A stretch of 34,095 nt of DNA, taken from contig CADDYT010000064.1 of the NCBI GenBank assembly GCA_902810755.1, positions 1 to 34,095 on the forward strand, read 5' to 3'. Below, in pieces: positions 22,023-31,296 of the stretch; the stretch's first letter is position 1, and every line of letters starts with the position of its first letter. The notes under the pieces are model-generated. The model worked only from the letters and a program-made list of their open reading frames with translations. It was not told where the DNA came from and did not search any database. The position numbers were made by a program, and so were the translations under genes. Source of the DNA: Chloroflexota bacterium. GTDB taxonomy: Bacteria > Chloroflexota > Ktedonobacteria > Ktedonobacterales > Ktedonobacteraceae.

Positions 22023-24917
22023 GTGAACGATCTGGCGACATTTTATGGACCAAACGCGGGCTATGTCCTTGAACTCTACGAACGCTACCGGCAGAATCCT
22101 GCCTCGGTGGATGCAGCCAGCCGTGCCATTTTTGAACACTGGAATCCTGAATTAGCATTAGAGGGGCAGCCACAGCCGCAGAACACGGCTCAGGCAGTTT
22201 CCCCCACGCTTGAGGAGAAGCCCACCGGTGCAGGCAGGGTGGAAGCGACGCAAAGCAGCGCGCCGTTTCAGGTGGCCGATGTAGTGGCTGCAACCGCGCT
22301 GGCTCGCTCAATTCGCGAGCGCGGACACCTGGGAGCGCATCTTGACCCGCTGGGCAGCGAACCTCTGGGCGATCCGGCGCTGCTGCCGGAGACGCATGGC
22401 ATCACTGAGGAGAGACTTGCTTTGCTCCCACCCGATGTCATCGGCGGTCATGCTGCTGAGGGGGCGCGCAACGCGCTGGAAGCGATCAACGCCTTGCGCG
22501 CCATGTATTCTGGTACCATCAGCTACGAATTTGATCAGGTGAAAAGCCCGGTTGAGCGCGGCTGGCTGCGTGACGCGGTGGGCCTGCACCTGTATGAACA
22601 GCGACGTTCCCCGCAGGAGAGCCGCCGCCTGCTCAAGCGATTGACGCAGGTTGAGGTGTTTGAACGCTACCTGCACCAGACCTTCCCCGGCCAGAAACGT
22701 TTCTCGCTTGAAGGAACGGATGCCCTGGTGCCGATGCTGGATGAGATCATTCGCGAGGCGGTCGAGTCGGGGACGCAGGAGATTATGCTGGGTATGGCCC
22801 ATCGCGGTCGCCTCAACGTGCTGGCCCACGTACTTGAGAAATCCTACGCGGATATCATCGCCGAATTTCAGCACTCCCGGCACGAAGAGGGCGTTGCCCT
22901 GACCGATACCTTCGGTTTTGGCTGGACGGGCGATGTCAAATATCACCTCGGCGCGGAAAATGTCCTCGACGAAGGCGCCGATGTCGATATGCATATCGTT
23001 CTCTCTCCGAACCCCAGCCACCTTGAGTTCGTCAACCCTGTCGTCGAGGGCATGACCCGCGCTTCCCAGGAAGACCGGACTGTGCGCGGCGCGCCTTTGC
23101 AGGATGTTGACCATACACTGCCTGTTCTCATTCATGGCGACGCGGCATTCCCTGGCGAGGGCGTGGTCGCTGAGACTCTGAATATGTGGCAATTGCAGGG
23201 CTACCAGGTCGGCGGCACCATCCACATTATTCTCAACAACCAGCTTGGTTTTACCACCGAGCCGCAGGATAGCCGCTCAACGCATTTCGCCAGCGACCTG
23301 GCAAAGGGCTTCGAGATTCCTATCATTCATGTCAATGCCGACGACCCGGATGCCTGTTTGACGGCCATCCGCCTGGCGCATGCCTACCGCGACCAGTTCC
23401 ATAAGGATGTCCTGGTTGATCTTGTCGGCTACCGGCGCTGGGGCCACAACGAGGGCGACGAACCGGCATTCACCCAGCCTCGCATGTACGAGATTATCCG
23501 CCAGCATCCAACGGTACGTGAACTTTATGCGCGGCAGCTTGAGGAAAAAGGCTACATTACCTCCGACGAAGCCGAGGCGATGGTCAAAGAAGCCTTTGCC
23601 GTTATGGAGCAGGCAAAACAGGAGGCCGATACGCTCTCTCCGCTACTTGAACTGGAAGCTACTGTACATAATGGAAATGGCCATCACGAGGAATTAGCCG
23701 TGCCGCCGCCCGTCTCGGCGCAGCAACTTACTACATATAATCAGGAACTCCTGCACTGGCCCGCGAGCTTCTCGCCCAACCCCAAACTGGCGCGCCTGCT
23801 ACAACGCCGCGCAACGACACTGGGGCCAGAGGGCGGCATCGACTGGGGGCAGGCCGAGGCGCTGGCCTTTGCCTCAATCCTTGCCGAAGCCACGCCGATT
23901 CGGCTGACCGGGCAGGATAGCGAACGCGGCACGTTCAGCCATCGCCATGCCGTCCTGCACGACCAGCACAATGGCGAAACGTATATCCCGCTCCAACACC
24001 TGACGGAGGCGCGAGCATCCTTTGCCATCTACAATAGCCCGCTCACGGAAACCGCTGCGCTGGGCTTTGAGTATGGCTATAGCGTTGAGGCCCCCGAAGC
24101 CCTGGTTCTGTGGGAAGCGCAGTTCGGCGATTTTGCCAACGTGGCCCAGGTGATAATTGACCAGTTTATTGCCTCGGCCCGCGCCAAGTGGAAGCAGGAC
24201 GCGGCGCTGGTGCTGCTGCTGCCGCATGGCTACGAGGGGCAGGGGCCGGAACATTCCAGCGCCCGCATCGAACGCTACCTCCAGCTGGCGGCCCAGGACA
24301 ACTGGCGTATCGCCAACTGCTCGACCGCCGCGCAATACTTTCACCTGCTGCGCACGCAGGCCCACTCGTTGCGCGACAATCCCCGGCCTCTGATTATCTT
24401 TACTCCCAAGAGCCTGCTGCGCAATCCCCTCTCCTCGGCCACGCTTGCCGAACTGACGGAGGGACATTTCCAGCCGGTGATGAACGATCAACAGGCGCTG
24501 TCGCATGCAACGGCCATCCAGCGCGTCCTGCTGGCAACGGGGAAAATGGCAATTGACTTGCTGGCGCGGGAACAGCAGGAGAAACAGGTCCTGGCCGCAG
24601 AAAGCGCCATTGTGCGTCTTGAACTGCTCTATCCCTTCCCGGATCAGGCATTGCGGCAGGCGCTGGCGTACTATCCCAACCTGCGCGAGGTGATCTGGGT
24701 GCAGGAGGAGCCGGAAAATATGGGGGCGTGGAGCTATCTGGCTCCGCGCCTGGCAAAGGCGCTGCCATCAGGAGTCACGCTGAGCCATATCTCCCGGCCT
24801 GAACGTTCCAGCCCGGCAGTTGGTTTTATCGAAATACATGCGATTGAGCAGGAAAAAATTCTGAAGGAGGCGCTCGGCGAGACAATTGCTGAGCATGGAG
24901 AAGAGTATGTCCGCTGA
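22023..24917 (+). CDS. sucA: 2-oxoglutarate dehydrogenase E1 (ThDP-dependent decarboxylase)
   Basis: E1o decarboxylates 2-oxoglutarate and transfers succinyl to the lipoyl group of E2 in the TCA cycle. The 964-residue protein shows the full E1o series: N-terminal [18 protein letters not shown] (E2/E3-binding type), [70 protein letters not shown] and [18 protein letters not shown], the substrate and ThDP-Mg contacts. The GTG at 22023 (AGAGGAAA 5 nt upstream) fits the normal N terminus; the frame is open further upstream but that part overlaps the promoter. The 3' end overlaps sucB by 11 nt. No E3 (lpd) gene is in the window. Confidence 0.96.
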   Translation: MNDLATFYGPNAGYVLELYERYRQNPASVDAASRAIFEHWNPELALEGQPQPQNTAQAVSPTLEEKPTGAGRVEATQSSAPFQVADVVAATALARSIRERGHLGAHLDPLGSEPLGDPALLPETHGITEERLALLPPDVIGGHAAEGARNALEAINALRAMYSGTISYEFDQVKSPVERGWLRDAVGLHLYEQRRSPQESRRLLKRLTQVEVFERYLHQTFPGQKRFSLEGTDALVPMLDEIIREAVESGTQEIMLGMAHRGRLNVLAHVLEKSYADIIAEFQHSRHEEGVALTDTFGFGWTGDVKYHLGAENVLDEGADVDMHIVLSPNPSHLEFVNPVVEGMTRASQEDRTVRGAPLQDVDHTLPVLIHGDAAFPGEGVVAETLNMWQLQGYQVGGTIHIILNNQLGFTTEPQDSRSTHFASDLAKGFEIPIIHVNADDPDACLTAIRLAHAYRDQFHKDVLVDLVGYRRWGHNEGDEPAFTQPRMYEIIRQHPTVRELYARQLEEKGYITSDEAEAMVKEAFAVMEQAKQEADTLSPLLELEATVHNGNGHHEELAVPPPVSAQQLTTYNQELLHWPASFSPNPKLARLLQRRATTLGPEGGIDWGQAEALAFASILAEATPIRLTGQDSERGTFSHRHAVLHDQHNGETYIPLQHLTEARASFAIYNSPLTETAALGFEYGYSVEAPEALVLWEAQFGDFANVAQVIIDQFIASARAKWKQDAALVLLLPHGYEGQGPEHSSARIERYLQLAAQDNWRIANCSTAAQYFHLLRTQAHSLRDNPRPLIIFTPKSLLRNPLSSATLAELTEGHFQPVMNDQQALSHATAIQRVLLATGKMAIDLLAREQQEKQVLAAESAIVRLELLYPFPDQALRQALAYYPNLREVIWVQEEPENMGAWSYLAPRLAKALPSGVTLSHISRPERSSPAVGFIEIHAIEQEKILKEALGETIAEHGEEYVR

Positions 24918-26226
24918 GATTCGTGTCCCAGAACTGGGAGAATCCATCGTTGATGCTGTGGTGGGAACGTGGATGAAGCACGAGGGCGATGCCGTGCAGC
25001 AGGGCGATGCCCTGGTAGAGCTGGAAACCGATAAGGTAAATCTGGAAGTGAGCGCCGAGCAGAGCGGCATTCTGCAAAAGATTCTCAAGCAAGAGGGAGA
25101 CGTGGTTACTGTGGGTGAGGTGCTTGGCCTCATTGGGGAGTCGGTGGGCGCAGCAGCTTCCCGGACGGAGCAACCACCTGTCTCCGGCCCTACGGCATCA
25201 ACGCCAGCACCGGCGGGCGTTGGCGAGCAAAAAACGCCGACCGGCGCGCTTTCATCTGCCCCTGTCGATGGCAAACGTCCGCCTTCTCCCCTGGCGCGCC
25301 GCATTGCCGCCGAACATCATATTGATCTTTCGCAGGTACAGGGCAACAGCCCGCATGGTCGCATCACCAGAGATGATGTGTTGCACTATATGGAGCAGCA
25401 GGCGGAACAGCCGACGCAACCTGCCGCTCTTCGCGCTTCTGCCCAGGCGCAGCCACAGACTGCCGTTCAGACACCGACGGCTTCAGCGACTCCGGCTCCG
25501 TTGCCCCTCACACAGACGGAGCAGACAGGGCGTGAAGAACGCATCCGGCTCTCGCGGCGGCGGCAGACGATTGCCCAACGCCTGGTTGAGACGCAACACA
25601 CGGCGGCCATGCTTACTACCTTCAATGAAATAGACATGAGCGCCGTTATTGACCTGCGCAACCGGCGTAAAGAAGCCTTCAAAGAGCGGCATGATGTCTC
25701 GCTTGGCTTCATGTCCTTCTTTACGAAGGCGGTAGTGGGCGCGCTCAAAGCCTTCCCGCGCCTCAACGCCGAGATTCAGGGCAATGAGATGATTCTCAAG
25801 CATTATTACGATATCGGCATTGCCGTCGGTGCGGAGGAGGGCCTGGTGGTGCCGGTCGTGCGTGACGCGGATCGCAAGAGTTTTGCCGAGATTGAGCGGG
25901 AAATCGCTGCGCTGGCGAAAAAGGCCAGGGAGAACCGACTGACGCTGGCGGATCTGCAGGGGGGCACCTTCACCATCACCAACGGTGGCGTCTTCGGCTC
26001 GCTGCTCTCCACGCCGATTTTGAATGGGCCGCAGGTTGGTATCCTCGGCATGCACAAGATCGAGCAGCGCCCCATTGCCCTCAACGGGCAGGTGGTGATT
26101 CATCCGATGATGTACGTAGCCCTCTCATATGATCATCGCATCGTCGATGGTCGCGAGGCTGTTCAGTTTCTGGTGCGCGTCAAAGAACTGGTGGAGGATC
26201 CGGAGGCGCTGTTACTGGAAGGATAG
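24907..26226 (+). CDS. sucB: Dihydrolipoyllysine succinyltransferase (2-oxoglutarate dehydrogenase E2)
   Basis: E2o carries the lipoyl arm and transfers succinyl to CoA. The 439-residue protein has one lipoyl domain (1-80; lipoyl Lys about 43 in [10 protein letters not shown]), an Ala/Pro linker, a peripheral subunit-binding domain (about 125-162, [20 protein letters not shown]), a second linker, and the catalytic acyltransferase domain (about 205-439) ending in [16 protein letters not shown] (His about 410, Asp about 414). ATG 24907 is preferred because GGAG lies 10 nt before it and it matches the usual lipoyl start; two ATGs upstream (24886, 24895) are possible. It overlaps the end of sucA, so coupling is tight. 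Confidence 0.96.
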   Translation: MSAEIRVPELGESIVDAVVGTWMKHEGDAVQQGDALVELETDKVNLEVSAEQSGILQKILKQEGDVVTVGEVLGLIGESVGAAASRTEQPPVSGPTASTPAPAGVGEQKTPTGALSSAPVDGKRPPSPLARRIAAEHHIDLSQVQGNSPHGRITRDDVLHYMEQQAEQPTQPAALRASAQAQPQTAVQTPTASATPAPLPLTQTEQTGREERIRLSRRRQTIAQRLVETQHTAAMLTTFNEIDMSAVIDLRNRRKEAFKERHDVSLGFMSFFTKAVVGALKAFPRLNAEIQGNEMILKHYYDIGIAVGAEEGLVVPVVRDADRKSFAEIEREIAALAKKARENRLTLADLQGGTFTITNGGVFGSLLSTPILNGPQVGILGMHKIEQRPIALNGQVVIHPMMYVALSYDHRIVDGREAVQFLVRVKELVEDPEALLLEG

Positions 26227-26245
26227 GGCGTAAGGGAAGAGAGGA

Positions 26246-26288
26246 TCGTGGAAGCATACAGGCGAAAATGCTTTTCCGCGACCCTTTA
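26246..26288 (+). terminator. Probable terminator after sucB
   Basis: TCGTGGAAGCAT (26246-26257) pairs with ATGCTTTTCCGCGA (26268-26281) through about 12 pairs with a 2-nt bulge, loop of 10 nt, then CCCTTTATC. The T-run is short, so efficiency is uncertain. Confidence 0.45.
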
Positions 26289-26312
26289 TCGGAAACAGCT
26301 ATCTTTCCTCTC

Positions 26313-26341
26313 TCGACAGAAGCTGTTTCAACCTGTATAAT
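26313..26341 (+). promoter_or_regulatory. Promoter of the kinase-FHA gene
   Basis: TCGACA (26313-26318), a 17-nt spacer and a perfect TATAAT (26336-26341, preceded by TG at 26333-26334, overlapping an extended -10). The start near 26348 leaves a leader of nearly 130 nt that holds the folded element at 26389-26453. Confidence 0.75.
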
Positions 26342-26388
26342 CATGGAGGATGAAACGGAACGGTTTTCGCAATTCAGTGAATGCGGAG

Positions 26389-26453
26389 AAACTCACGGTG
26401 GCGGATTGCCCGGGTCTCGATAACCGGGCAGGCTCTGTCCCCTGTGTGAGTTT
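26389..26453 (+). ncRNA. Structured 5' leader element, possible cis-regulatory RNA
   Basis: AAACTCAC (26389-26396) and GTGAGTTT (26446-26453) form a perfect 8-bp outer stem. Inside it GCCCGG (26408-26413) and CCGGGC (26424-26429) form a second perfect stem with a 10-nt loop. The unpaired segments GGTGGCGGATT and AGGCTCTGTCCCCTGT flank the inner stem. The arrangement looks like a ligand-binding or attenuator-type RNA between the promoter and the kinase start; it matches no riboswitch consensus I could recall. Confidence 0.45.
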
Positions 26454-26475
26454 GAGGGAACGGAGTCGTTAGAGT

Positions 26476-27888
26476 ATGCAGCAGGATAATCCCTACTCTC
26501 GTTCAGCGGGGAACAACGACGATATGAATGCCCTGGTGGGCAAGACGCTGGACAAGTTTATCATTCGCGAGCGTATTGGCGCTGGCGGAATGGCGACTGT
26601 CTTTAAGGCATATCAGCCCACACTGGATAGATATGTAGCCATCAAAGTCTTGCCTGCCTACCACGCGCGCGATCCTGTGTTTGTGCAGCGTTTTGTGCGT
26701 GAAGCGCGCGCTGTCGCGAAGCTGACGCATCCCAACATTGTGCAGATTCACGATTTCGGTGAGGTCGACAACATCACGTTCATCGTTATGGAATATGTCG
26801 ACAGCGGCACGCTCAAAGACCGTTTGCGACAGCAGCAGCGATTGAGCATCCCGGAGGCTGTCAGCTATATGATTCAGGCCGCGGAGGGATTGGACTGCGC
26901 GCATCGTAACAACATTATTCATCGCGACGTGAAGCCGGCCAACATGTTGTTGCGCAAGGACGGTCATCTTTTGCTCTCGGACTTCGGCATCGCCAAGATT
27001 CTGGAAGGCACCACGAATCTGACGCGCGTCGGCACGGGCATAGGCACGCCGCAATATATGTCGCCGGAACAGGGGACGGGCATGCAGGTAGACCCACGCA
27101 GCGATATCTACTCGCTCGGTATCGTGCTTTTCCACTGCGTGACAGGACGTGTTCCCTTCACAGCCGACAACCCGCTGACCATCACCGTCAAGCACCTGAA
27201 CGACCCGCTACCGGTTGAACTCCTGCGCAGCGCCGCTGTCCCCCCCGCTGTTGAGCAGGTGATTGTGAAGATGACGGCGAAAGCTCCGCAGGATCGCTAC
27301 CAGACAGCAGAGGAACTGATCGAGGCGCTGACAAACGCGCTTGCCGTTTCACATCTGTCAATACCGCGTCCCTGGCGTTCGGGGATTTCGCCCGGCCTGA
27401 TTGGCTCTGCACCACAGGCCGACCAGTTGCCACCCAATGTTTCACGCCCATTACCCGGCTCCGGTGAGCAGGCCGAGGTCACTATCAGTTGTTTCCGCTG
27501 TGGCGCGGCCAACCGCACGGATCTGCATTACTGCACGACCTGCGGCTATGACTTTTCTAAGAACCGGGCGGCGAACGACACCTATCTGGGTCCCGGCGGT
27601 CGCCCGCTGCTGGCCCTGCTCAGGATAGGCAATCGCTCGTACCGTTTCCATCAGGATGTGACAACGATCGGGCGCACCAACGGCAATGATCTGGTGATCT
27701 CCGGGCGCACCGTCTCGCGTCGGCATGCCCGGCTCTGGTTCCACGATGGTCACTGGTACCTGGAAGATTTGCAGAGCGCCAACGGCACTCTGGTCAACAA
27801 CGTGCGCATCTATCAGCCAAGAATGCTGAACGATGGCGATATCATCAGCTTTGGTGATGAAACTGCCCTTTTCAAGGTGGTTGAGTGA
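26476..27888 (+). CDS. Hanks-type Ser/Thr kinase with zinc ribbon and C-terminal FHA domain
   Basis: The 470-residue cytoplasmic protein has a complete kinase domain (about 26-290): Gly loop RIGAGGMATV (33-42), Lys about 57 in VAIKVL, HRDVKPANM (149-157), DFG (169-171) and SPE (196-198). A four-Cys zinc ribbon follows (Cys 339, 342, 353, 356) and an FHA domain (about 381-470) with GRTNGNDLVI, RTVSRRHA and QSANGTLVNN, the phosphothreonine-binding residues. There is no transmembrane helix, unlike PknB. The kinase probably phosphorylates itself or partners and the FHA domain reads phosphothreonine. The ribosome site before ATG 26476 is weak (GGAG at about 13 nt), which leaves room for control by the folded leader; ATG 26524 is an alternative. 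Confidence 0.93.
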   Translation: MQQDNPYSRSAGNNDDMNALVGKTLDKFIIRERIGAGGMATVFKAYQPTLDRYVAIKVLPAYHARDPVFVQRFVREARAVAKLTHPNIVQIHDFGEVDNITFIVMEYVDSGTLKDRLRQQQRLSIPEAVSYMIQAAEGLDCAHRNNIIHRDVKPANMLLRKDGHLLLSDFGIAKILEGTTNLTRVGTGIGTPQYMSPEQGTGMQVDPRSDIYSLGIVLFHCVTGRVPFTADNPLTITVKHLNDPLPVELLRSAAVPPAVEQVIVKMTAKAPQDRYQTAEELIEALTNALAVSHLSIPRPWRSGISPGLIGSAPQADQLPPNVSRPLPGSGEQAEVTISCFRCGAANRTDLHYCTTCGYDFSKNRAANDTYLGPGGRPLLALLRIGNRSYRFHQDVTTIGRTNGNDLVISGRTVSRRHARLWFHDGHWYLEDLQSANGTLVNNVRIYQPRMLNDGDIISFGDETALFKVVE

Positions 27889-27900
27889 CAGACTCTCACC

Positions 27901-27939
27901 GGTACGCCGGGGAAACCATCATCCCTTAGTCGGCGTACC
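27901..27939 (+). other. Hairpin between kinase and DUF6391 genes
   Basis: GGTACGCCG (27901-27909) pairs perfectly with CGGCGTACC (27931-27939), with an inner GGG/CCC. No T-run follows, and the DUF6391 ribosome site is 17 nt downstream, so it may be an mRNA processing or stability element rather than a terminator. Confidence 0.5.
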
Positions 27940-27970
27940 GAATGTGTATAACTCAGGAAGGATTAACACA

Positions 27971-28510
27971 ATGAGTTCCATTAACCCTATCGTACAGGTC
28001 GCGCAGCAGATGTTGCTGGGGGGCGCGGTCAAGCAGAATCACGCGCTTGAACACGCGACCATTGTTTTGTTGAGTAAGAAATATCCAGACGTGCGGCTGG
28101 CGGGCATCTCGTTTGCCGCCGGTTTCTTCGTCTTTGGCGATATCCCGACTGAGGCTATTCTCCCGGCTGCCGAAGAAGCCCTGAATCTGCTGCGCACAAC
28201 GCAGCCGGAGCTGGCGGTACACGAACGCTGCGGCACCAACCTCGCCGTTGCCGGTATGCTGACCGGCCTGTCCGCGATGACAGTAGCGAAGATGCGTCGT
28301 CCCTTCAACACGGCTAATAACGTCATTCTGGCCTCAACTGCTGCCCTCATCCTGGCGCGCCCGCTGGGGCTGGCTGTCCAGCGGCACTTCACGACGCAAA
28401 CGCCCAATGCCTCAATGACCATTACCGGCGTCAAACCCATGAATCTCTTCGGGACACCCGCTCACTTTGTGAGTACCGATAACCCTGGAGCCGCCGGGCT
28501 ATTCTCGTAG
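27971..28510 (+). CDS. DUF6391 family small membrane protein
   Basis: The 179-residue protein carries the signature NHALEHATIVLLSKKYPD (about 23-40), which I associate with DUF6391, a family of unknown function found in cyanobacteria and Chloroflexota. A weakly hydrophobic segment VRLAGISFAAGFFVFGD (41-57) is followed by a charged helix (about 62-86) and by hydrophobic stretches at about 90-105 and 117-135; the C-terminal 40 residues are polar. AGGAAGGA lies 8 nt before the ATG. It sits between the FHA kinase and a terminator, so it may be co-transcribed with the kinase. No function can be assigned. Confidence 0.75.
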   Translation: MSSINPIVQVAQQMLLGGAVKQNHALEHATIVLLSKKYPDVRLAGISFAAGFFVFGDIPTEAILPAAEEALNLLRTTQPELAVHERCGTNLAVAGMLTGLSAMTVAKMRRPFNTANNVILASTAALILARPLGLAVQRHFTTQTPNASMTITGVKPMNLFGTPAHFVSTDNPGAAGLFS

Positions 28511-28520
28511 GCATTCCATT

Positions 28521-28565
28521 AGCCCCTCGCTTCACTTACCTGTAAGACGAGGGGCTGTGTTTTTT
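28521..28565 (+). terminator. Rho-independent terminator adjoining the rhodanese ribosome site
   Basis: AGCCCCTCG (28521-28529) pairs with CGAGGGGCT (28548-28556); an inner CTTAC/GTAAG may extend the fold. GTG and six Ts follow (28560-28565). The T-run runs straight into GGAGG (28566-28570), the ribosome site of the next gene, so it could also act as an attenuator. Confidence 0.85.
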
Positions 28566-28578
28566 GGAGGAAGAGTGC

Positions 28579-29451
28579 ATGGAGCGTAATCGTTTCTTAG
28601 CTGAGACTGACTGGCTGGCCGAACATCTGCATGACCCGCAGCTTCGCATCGTCGATATGCGCGGCTATGTGCGTACCGTTGTGCGCAACGGCGTGCAGGA
28701 CGCGGAATATGTTGGTGCGCGCGAAGAATATGAGCAGGGCCATATCCCCGGCGCCGTCTACATCGATTGGAGCCGCGACATCGTTGACCCCGACGACCCG
28801 GTGGAAGCGCAAATCGCGCCGCCTGAGCGTTTCGCCGCAATGATGGAACGCCTGGGCATCGGCGACGAACACCTCGTGGTGGCCTATGACGCTCACCCGG
28901 CCTCGCAGTTCGCCACCCGTCTCTGGTGGGCGCTCAACTACTACGGCCATCCTGACGTTGTCGTTCTCAACGGCGGGCTGAACAAGTGGCTTCGCGAGCA
29001 ACGCCCTCTGGATACGGCCATCCCTGCCTATCCGGCGGCAATCTTCACGCCTGTTCCCCAGCCGCAGCTGCGCGCCACCGCCGAGGATGTGCTTTCCTTT
29101 ATCGGTCAACAGGGAGTACGGCTGGTCGATGCGCGCGAACGCGCCCAGTATACAGGGGAAATGGTGCGCGGGCATGGCCGCCCTGGCCATATTCCCACCG
29201 CGCTCAGTCTGCCGCGTGAAGAGGTGATTGACCCGGCTACAGGAACATTTCGCAGTAACGAAGAACTGACGCATATTTTCTCCTCGGCTGGCATCACACC
29301 CGATGAGCGCGTCGTTGCCTATTGCAACGGCGGCGTCGCGGCCACCACCCTTCTCTTCAGCCTTGCCATGCTCGGCTACCCGAACCTGACCAACTACGAT
29401 GGTTCATGGAACGAATGGGGAAAACGCCAGGATTTGCCGACAGAACTCTAG
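28579..29451 (+). CDS. Tandem-rhodanese sulfurtransferase
   Basis: Thiosulfate or 3-mercaptopyruvate sulfurtransferases have two rhodanese domains, of which the second is catalytic. Here residues 1-150 form the first domain, with Asp 104 (YDAHPAS) where a Cys would lie, and residues 160-290 form the second, with the active-site loop CNGGVAATT (Cys 249). The CNGGVAA loop resembles thiosulfate sulfurtransferases more than the CGSGVTA of mercaptopyruvate enzymes. Motifs GHIPGAVYIDW and GHIPTALSLP close the two domains. ATG 28579 has GGAGG 8 nt upstream. It probably transfers sulfane sulfur in cytoplasmic thiol metabolism. It is followed after 12 nt by an APH-fold gene. Confidence 0.92.
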   Translation: MERNRFLAETDWLAEHLHDPQLRIVDMRGYVRTVVRNGVQDAEYVGAREEYEQGHIPGAVYIDWSRDIVDPDDPVEAQIAPPERFAAMMERLGIGDEHLVVAYDAHPASQFATRLWWALNYYGHPDVVVLNGGLNKWLREQRPLDTAIPAYPAAIFTPVPQPQLRATAEDVLSFIGQQGVRLVDARERAQYTGEMVRGHGRPGHIPTALSLPREEVIDPATGTFRSNEELTHIFSSAGITPDERVVAYCNGGVAATTLLFSLAMLGYPNLTNYDGSWNEWGKRQDLPTEL

Positions 29452-29463
29452 TTGGAGAGCGGG

Positions 29464-30552
29464 ATGAACGGCAACAGAGGTGAAAATGGAAACGAGCAGG
29501 AAGAGATTCTAGACCTGAACGAGGTTATGCAAAAGTTCGGCGTCGGTGAATGGAGCGGCCCGTTAGAGACGCTGCAAGCGGAGCAGCTCAGCCTGCTGGT
29601 CGACATTCAGGGTCAGCGTTACATGCTCAAAGAGCGCCCGGAAGGCCCGATAGGCGAAGATATCGAGCAGCGATATGCCTTCCGCCACTATCTGCAATCG
29701 GCAGGCATCCCCATTCCTCCCCTGTGGTTGACGCCGCAGGGAGAGCCTGCGGTCGCCCTCGGCGAAGATTTCTTCGAACTGGAGCAGTGGGTTGACGGCG
29801 AGCTATTCAGCAGCGCCGACTCGCGTAATCTCGACTGGATCGCCTCCGCTGCACAGATGCTGGCCCGACTGCACCAGGCTTCGCGCCGCTATGCCGGTCC
29901 GGTCCATCGCTGGCCTTCTGAGGCGCATATGGGAGGGCTGGTGCAGGGCTACCTCAACCTCGCCCGCGCCCAGGCAGAGGCCAGCGAAATCCAGGCCATC
30001 GCCTCTGCGCTCTCCGACTGGGTGGAGCAATGGGAAGCCGTGCTGCCTGCCGCTATGATGTCCATTGGCTCCGTGCGCGGCCTGCCCGAAATGCACATTC
30101 ACGGTGACTACCGCCCGACTAACCTGCGTTTCGACTCCCGGACGATGGCTGTCAACGCTGTCCTCAATCTCGAAGCCTCGCACTGGGAGAAGCGCATCTT
30201 CGAGGTCGCCTACGGTCTTTTCTGTTTCAGCGCCCTCTCATGGCAGCCCGGCAGCGGCCTCACGCGCCCACTCGTCAAACGCGGCTTCGAACCTGAACGA
30301 GCCACCACCTTCCTGCAAGCCTACAGCGCCATCTATCCACCTGTCCGCGACGAAGCCTCCATCCTCACCGACGCCCTCACCCTCGTCGCCCCCATTCTCA
30401 CCATCAACGGCCCCCTTGAAGACCTCTTCTTCGCTCAGGAAAGCCCCGACGAAACTCTCATAGAAGATTTGATGGAGCGACTCGCCTGGGCCATCTCACT
30501 GCCGTCGTGGCTACAACGGGTACGCCGACAACTGGCAGAGATGTGGGGGTAG
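29464..30552 (+). CDS. Aminoglycoside-phosphotransferase-fold kinase-like protein
   Basis: The 362-residue protein has the APH/choline kinase fold: an N-lobe with YMLKERPEGPIGEDIEQRYAF (ATP-site Lys), a hinge segment EDFFELEQWVDGELF, the Brenner-type catalytic loop HIHGDYRPTNLRFD (about 212-225) and a helical C-lobe. The second metal motif, normally IDWE or IDFE, reads LNLEASHW here, so that Asp is Asn and activity may be altered. Relatives phosphorylate small molecules such as homoserine, choline or fructosamine; no resistance role is implied. ATG 29464 (GGAG 6 nt upstream) is preferred over TTG 29452. It is 12 nt behind the rhodanese gene and probably co-transcribed. Confidence 0.8.
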   Translation: MNGNRGENGNEQEEILDLNEVMQKFGVGEWSGPLETLQAEQLSLLVDIQGQRYMLKERPEGPIGEDIEQRYAFRHYLQSAGIPIPPLWLTPQGEPAVALGEDFFELEQWVDGELFSSADSRNLDWIASAAQMLARLHQASRRYAGPVHRWPSEAHMGGLVQGYLNLARAQAEASEIQAIASALSDWVEQWEAVLPAAMMSIGSVRGLPEMHIHGDYRPTNLRFDSRTMAVNAVLNLEASHWEKRIFEVAYGLFCFSALSWQPGSGLTRPLVKRGFEPERATTFLQAYSAIYPPVRDEASILTDALTLVAPILTINGPLEDLFFAQESPDETLIEDLMERLAWAISLPSWLQRVRRQLAEMWG

Positions 30553-30604
30553 GTATCATCAGTTTCCACTCAGATCGCAATCTTGAATACGAGGAGGCAG
30601 TGTG

Positions 30605-31252
30605 ATGTTCTGCCATATCTGTGGAAACGAGCTTGCAGCCGATGCCATATTTTGTAATCGTTGTGGGAGAAGGGTGGGCATGTCGGCGACGCTGCCAGGG
30701 ACACAGCCCGCTACGCAGACCACCGGAGGTATGTCTTTGCCACCCGGTGGCGCGCCGCCTGCCTATTCTGGTGCGCGTATTTCAACCGGCGATGGCAAGT
30801 AACGCCCTGTTCGGAGTATTACTGGGCGGCCTGATCACCGCCGTTGTGGGCGCTCTGGTGAGCTGGCTGCTGCTGGTCGTTGCTTACGCGATTGGCCCAC
30901 ATGTCAATCAAACGGAACTTTTACAGTGACGGTGACGGTGGTTGATCCGCCGGGGCATAGCAGTAGCGTTACCACTCAGGTGACCGTTCTGCCACCGGCG
31001 CCCCAGGCCAGTTTTACCTATGCGGTCGGCTACTACGGTTATGTCGGCTTCGATGCTTCCAATTCCAGCGCCGACCCGAGTACCTACATTGCCTCTTACA
31101 ACTGGGATTTTGGCGATGGCTATACCGATCAGACCGGTGGCCCGCAGGACTACCATTACTACAGCTATTATGGCACCTACCAGGTCACGTTGATTGTCGT
31201 TGATGGCACAGGCCAGCAAAGCTCTCCCTACCAGCTAGAGGTAACGATTTAG
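30605..31252 (+). pseudogene. Frameshifted zinc ribbon / transmembrane / PKD-domain gene
   Basis: Three pieces lie in two frames. 30605-30802 encodes a 65-residue double-CxxC zinc ribbon (FCHICGNELAADAIFCNRCG) and a Pro/Gly linker, stopped by TAA. 30792-30929 (next frame) encodes one membrane helix (ALFGVLLGGLITAVVGALVS). 30926-31252, back in the first frame, encodes the end of one PKD repeat (NGTFTVTVTVVD) and one full PKD domain with WDFGDG. Removing one T in AAGTAAC near 30800 joins the first two pieces in frame; the second break looks like a deletion of PKD repeats. The pieces would make one zinc ribbon-TM-extracellular PKD protein. Alternatively they are short coupled ORFs (each start overlaps the previous stop). 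GAGGAGG precedes the ATG at 30605. Confidence 0.6.
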
Positions 31253-31260
31253 AGGTGTTC

Positions 31261-31296
31261 CCAGGCCATCCCTTGCGTGTGGCCTGGTTTGCTTTG
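31261..31296 (+). terminator. Terminator between convergent PKD and kinase genes
   Basis: CCAGGCCA (31261-31268) pairs with TGGCCTGG (31280-31287), loop 11 nt, followed by TTTGCTTTG. It directly follows the PKD stop and overlaps the end of the opposing kinase gene. Confidence 0.6.

Noticed and set aside
22308..23225. 305-codon minus-strand frame opposite sucA
   Set aside because: Shadow frame within a clearly conserved E1 gene.
24907..26226. Pyruvate dehydrogenase E2 instead of 2-oxoglutarate dehydrogenase E2
   Set aside because: It overlaps a gene with unmistakable 2-oxoglutarate E1 motifs, so E2o is the better call.
26389..26453. Known riboswitch class (c-di-GMP, SAM, TPP, fluoride, ZTP) in the kinase leader
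   Set aside because: None of the conserved words of these classes that I can recall is present.
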